DNA from: Nostoc sp. GT001
Lineage (GTDB): Bacteria; Cyanobacteriota; Cyanobacteriia; Cyanobacteriales; Nostocaceae
Direction: 5' to 3'
Length of the DNA: 9,194 bases
NCBI RefSeq assembly: GCF_030382115.1
Contig: NZ_JAUDRJ010000003.1
Span: forward strand, 774,599 to 783,792
Below the pieces are notes generated by a model that searched no databases, was not told the origin of the DNA, and saw only the letters and a program-made list of their open reading frames with translations. Shown here piece by piece: positions 6,333 through 9,194 of this stretch. Each line of letters starts with the position of its first letter. The stretch's first letter is position 1. Made by a program: the position numbers and the translations under genes.

Positions 6333-6404
6333 CTACTAAAATTCTGATGTCTACACCAAGTCTTCATCAAGCAAAATGACAGCTTGTTCTAAACTTTAAA
6401 AAGT

Positions 6405-6429
6405 GACTGGGGATTTGGGACTGGGGATT
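6405..6429 (+). repeat. 14-nt-period direct repeat GACTGGGGATT
   Basis: GACTGGGGATT occurs at 6405-6415 and again at 6419-6429, a 14-nt period (two heptads). It lies 20 nt beyond the stop codon of the glycosidase gene. This GGGGA-rich type of repeat is common in Nostocales intergenic DNA. No coding meaning is seen. Confidence 0.6.
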
Positions 6430-6448
6430 GAGTTTTTTTTCTATTACC

Positions 6449-8506
6449 TCATTTTCTTCGTGGTTTTAGGAAAATACCAATTCCGTTGTGAACACGAGCA
6501 GCGGTACTGGGCGATCGATCGAGTAGTTGCCCTCCTAAATAAAGGCTGGTAGAACTACCGCCGTCCAAATTTAGGGCATCTACACAGCCCATGAGTTGCA
6601 TCAATTGGGCGTGTTCTGCCAAATTAGGCTCATAACCGCCGACACGATTATGGGTAGCAGTAATCATTAGTGTGCCTGTTGCCGTTGTGCAAATACCGCT
6701 ACGAATAGCTTTTTCGGCAATAAAGGCATTGCTGAATTTTTCGCCTTTGGCATCAAGGACAATTTGACGATTTTGGACTAATAGCGGCCCAGCCCCGATA
6801 ATGTGGGGATAACGACTAAAATCAGTCGGAGTAGTGGCGCTGGAAATGCTTACTGTGCTTCCAATAGGTAGCTGGGAGACAGCAGTAGTAGCGTTAGCGC
6901 GTAAAGTTAGCAGGTAGCCATCCTGGGGAATGGGAACCGCAGCTACACCAACTTTGCCGCCTGGGAACTGATTAGTAATTTGGTCTTTCTGTACCACTAA
7001 GATAATTTCGTTATCTGTCAGGGGTGTGTAAGTTGATCCCCAAGCTGTGGTGTAACGAGCAATGCCACTCTGGACGTAACCACTGTTGAGAAACAGAATT
7101 GGTAGGCGTTGGTCATTTGCTGCGATTAAAGTTTCTTCTAAGGTGAGACGACCAAAGTAAAATTGGCCTGAATCATTCCAAGCGATCGCACCTCGGTTAA
7201 GAATCGGGCCTGATAACCATTGACTATCTCGACGAATCGCACCCAATGGCAATTTGTTATTACGGTTAAAGTAACCACCATTAATTCCAGCTACTGCTAA
7301 GTAACGTTGTGCTGTTTGAATTAAGGGAGCAGTACCCGCAAGCCCATCAGGACTAGCCCACATAGGTTTCAACGTTAGCCCAAATTTGCGAGGATTAACT
7401 TCTAACCAAACCACAGGAAAGCGTTGTGTGCCTAAGTTGACATAATGCTGTCGCCAGCGCAATCCTGAAGTCCAAGTAATATCCCGTTCTTCTAGAGGAT
7501 CGGGTCGAATATTGATAATCAGGCGATTGGGGTTATCTACAGTAATAACTTGAGGCGATAGACCAAAGGGAACGCTCAGACTAATAATCGTTTGGTTTTT
7601 CACTACCTCCACTTTTTGAATCAGTGGCTCAGGGGCTGGTGGTATTAGTTCTGTTGGTGTAGTTGGTAATAATTGTTTTAGCAAGTTTGGCAGCAATGTT
7701 GGTGCTGCTGGTGGCTGGGGAGTATAGCGTTCTATCAAAACGGGATCGGCTATTCCATCCAGGGTAATTGTCCATTGTCTATTTGGCGGTACAGTAGATT
7801 TGGGAGTTGGCGTATCTGGATCGGAAGATGGAGTTTGGGGTTTTGCGATCGCTGACCCTTGTACAACTTGCCAGGGAGTGGGACGATCTAAATCGACAAG
7901 AATCCGAGACTGCTGCAAAGGGGTACTCGCTTCTGGAGGTTCCTGACTCTGAACAATATTTGTGATTTGTGTTTTTGGGGTAGCAATCACCAAAGTGTTG
8001 CCATTAGCTTGAATTTGCCAGCCAGATGTTTGAGCAAAATTAGTGATATCCAGATAGCGATATGCTCCTAGTAGGCTGGTGGCTAATACCAGTGGCTTTG
8101 TCAACGACGAAAACCACTGTATTGGTTGCTTCGCTGAATTACTACTGTTTAAGAAATTTACTCCAATTAATTGCCTAAATGCCCCATCACTAATATTGGT
8201 TGTCACCTGTCCCGATTTTCCAGGTCGCTGTAACCAAGTTCCTGGTAAAGTACGACCATTGAGGGAAATTTGATTACCAGAGGATGCCACACCTGGTAAA
8301 GGAGGTGTGGGTGACTGTGATATTAACCTGGGTGTTGATTTGGTGGTTTTTGGGGACTCCTGGGCGTTGGTAGCATAGGTGGTAGTTAAGCACAGTGTTG
8401 TCAAAAGTATTGATGACACAGTAGCCTGAAAAAACTTGCGATCGCCCTTGGCGTTTGCAGAGCCATCGCTAATCTCTGATTGGCAACAATTCGGCATTTT
8501 TACCAT
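6449..8506 (-). CDS. Exported phosphodiester glycosidase (NAGPA-type) protein with AMIN-like region
   Basis: This 685-residue protein probably acts in the periplasm or at the cell surface. Basic residues at 20-24 precede a hydrophobic segment (about 25-44) ending in ATNA-Q, a likely signal peptidase I site near residue 48; no lipobox cysteine is present. Residues about 80-175 contain a short SLNGRTLPGTW element and a YLDITNFAQTSGWQIQANGN stretch, possibly a substrate- or wall-binding module. A Pro/Thr-rich linker (about 187-295) leads to an AMIN-like strand set ending in NPNRLIINI (325-333). The C-terminal domain (about 365-682) has the phosphodiester glycosidase hallmarks GINGGYFN (407-414), IGAGPLLVQ (570-578), TATHN (616-620) and ALNLDGGSSTSLYLGG (644-659). 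The family includes the mammalian uncovering enzyme that removes GlcNAc from a phosphodiester; the bacterial substrate here is unknown but may be a wall or surface glycopolymer. ATG codons at 8506 and 8497 are both possible; neither has a clear Shine-Dalgarno. Confidence 0.88.
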   Translation of the reverse strand: MVKMPNCCQSEISDGSANAKGDRKFFQATVSSILLTTLCLTTTYATNAQESPKTTKSTPRLISQSPTPPLPGVASSGNQISLNGRTLPGTWLQRPGKSGQVTTNISDGAFRQLIGVNFLNSSNSAKQPIQWFSSLTKPLVLATSLLGAYRYLDITNFAQTSGWQIQANGNTLVIATPKTQITNIVQSQEPPEASTPLQQSRILVDLDRPTPWQVVQGSAIAKPQTPSSDPDTPTPKSTVPPNRQWTITLDGIADPVLIERYTPQPPAAPTLLPNLLKQLLPTTPTELIPPAPEPLIQKVEVVKNQTIISLSVPFGLSPQVITVDNPNRLIINIRPDPLEERDITWTSGLRWRQHYVNLGTQRFPVVWLEVNPRKFGLTLKPMWASPDGLAGTAPLIQTAQRYLAVAGINGGYFNRNNKLPLGAIRRDSQWLSGPILNRGAIAWNDSGQFYFGRLTLEETLIAANDQRLPILFLNSGYVQSGIARYTTAWGSTYTPLTDNEIILVVQKDQITNQFPGGKVGVAAVPIPQDGYLLTLRANATTAVSQLPIGSTVSISSATTPTDFSRYPHIIGAGPLLVQNRQIVLDAKGEKFSNAFIAEKAIRSGICTTATGTLMITATHNRVGGYEPNLAEHAQLMQLMGCVDALNLDGGSSTSLYLGGQLLDRSPSTAARVHNGIGIFLKPRRK

Positions 8507-8739
8507 AATTTACTAGATGCTTTGGAAAACTATTACCCAAGGTTTAAACTAACCAATTATTTGGAAATATAAAGGAAACATGACTTTATTTTTGAATAAA
8601 TATGTTAATCTATATATTGGCTAGTTATCTCTTTTAGAAACACATTAATTTATTTAGACGCTAAAGCCACTGCAATCAAGTTTTTTAACTCCCACTAATT
8701 CTAACCACACTATATACGGTAGTTTTGGTTATCAAAATT

Positions 8740-8758
8740 GGATTAAGATATTTAATCC
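8740..8758. repeat. 7-bp hairpin GGATTAA/TTAATCC
   Basis: GGATTAA (8740-8746) and TTAATCC (8752-8758) are perfectly complementary around a 5-nt loop. A smaller one, TTTTG/CAAAA (8723-8737), is immediately adjacent, and CTGAAG/CTTCAG (8762-8789) follows. These could be operator-like palindromes or repeat debris; no T-run supports termination. Confidence 0.35.
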
Positions 8759-8929
8759 TAGCTGAAGGTTGCTACTGTTATTACTTCAGTAATGTCTAGT
8801 TAATAGTAATACATGCGGCAAGTGGTAAGCGGTAAAATTCTAGACAACAACAATATTTGGGAATTGTCAAATGGGTATATATTGTAATACGCTGATTTTA
8901 TTGCTGGATCGGGATAACCAAATAATTAC

Positions 8930-9130
8930 TAATTCGTAATTAAAAAGGTACACCAGATCAGACTCAATTTTTAATTCAATGGTTAACAAGACAATGGAGG
9001 GTAGAACCCCTCACTGATTGCAACCACGAATTAAGGTAGCGTAGCGTAAAGCTTTTAGCATAGCTTCTCTCAGAAACGCAACGCGACTGCTTATAGTGAG
9101 TTCTTGATTGTCACGAGCAATTACGAATTA
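8930..9130. mobile_element. Possible 201-bp MITE-like element
   Basis: TAATTCGTAATT (8930-8941) is the exact reverse complement of AATTACGAATTA (9119-9130), so 201 bp is bounded by 12-bp terminal inverted repeats that begin and end in TA. The interior has no coding frame but has further symmetry: CTCACT (9010-9015) against AGTGAG (9095-9100), and GAGGG (8997-9001) against CCCTC (9008-9012). It also contains GGTAGCGTAGCG and CATAGCTTCTCT stretches that resemble repeats common in Nostoc genomes. The left terminus also pairs locally with 8923-8929. No target duplication longer than TA is evident. AT-rich DNA could produce such a match by chance, so this is tentative. Confidence 0.35.
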
Positions 9131-9194
9131 TCTGGGCTGTGATTTTAAAAAATAGTGCAGCGTTCAGTTTTAGTTTTGTTTCAGGTGAGCCGAA

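Larger units (their letters stand above)
8507..9194. other. 688-nt right-hand region without a recognisable gene
   Basis: I find no convincing coding frame or RNA gene on either strand. The DNA is AT-rich and crowded with small inverted repeats (8740-8758, 8762-8789, 8923-8942, 8997-9012) and one possible mobile repeat (8930-9130). The part nearest 8507 should carry the promoter of the glycosidase gene, but only weak matches are visible (for example TTGCAG and TAAATT 17 nt apart on the minus strand, around 8660-8690). The start of the next gene lies beyond the window. Confidence 0.6.

Noticed and set aside
6511..6524. GGCGATCGATCGAG as a HIP1 site
   Set aside because: It matches only seven of the eight bases of GCGATCGC, so it was not counted.
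8360..8450. Lipoprotein signal in the glycosidase protein
   Set aside because: The cysteine in the hydrophobic segment (TTLCLT) lacks a lipobox context and is inside the segment rather than at its end. A signal peptidase I site after ATNA fits better.
9131..9194. Truncated gene at the right edge
   Set aside because: No frame reaching the right edge shows a start with a ribosome-binding site or any recognisable sequence.

Overview
The window looks like chromosomal DNA of a filamentous, Nostoc- or Anabaena-like cyanobacterium. The evidence is the sequence of the EF-Tu, EF-G, S7 and S12 proteins, at least eight copies of the cyanobacterial palindrome GCGATCGC (HIP1), and short heptad-type repeats in the spacers of the kind familiar from Nostocales. 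This assignment rests on recognition, not on a database search. All seven genes I can support lie on the minus strand, so transcription runs from high to low coordinates.

Right part (9194 down to 5542): a 688-nt stretch without a gene (8507-9194) holds several small inverted repeats and a possible 201-bp MITE-like element (8930-9130). Next comes a large exported protein with an AMIN-like region and a C-terminal phosphodiester glycosidase (NAGPA-type) domain (6449-8506), then a small stand-alone cupin of the type II phosphomannose isomerase kind (5767-6186). The spacers here contain hairpins and a 14-nt direct repeat.

Centre (5541 down to 4684): a HesB/IscA-type iron-sulfur assembly protein, then a near-perfect sigma-70-type promoter (TTGACA, 18 nt, TATAAT) driving rpsL (S12).

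Left part (4683 down to 1): the rest of the str operon, rpsG (S7), fusA (EF-G) and tuf (EF-Tu). The order rpsL-rpsG-fusA-tuf is the standard one, but a 588-nt repeat-bearing spacer separates rpsL from rpsG. A TATAAT box just upstream of rpsG suggests that rpsG-fusA-tuf also has its own promoter. Sense-strand hairpins follow rpsL (14 bp), rpsG (10 bp) and tuf (13 bp). They may tune the dosage of the four products by processing, stabilisation or partial termination. S12 and S7 build the 30S subunit, while EF-Tu delivers aminoacyl-tRNA and EF-G drives translocation.

I see no convincing new biological system. The most unusual points are the split str operon with hairpins at its junctions, the exported AMIN-glycosidase protein, and the repeat-rich right flank.
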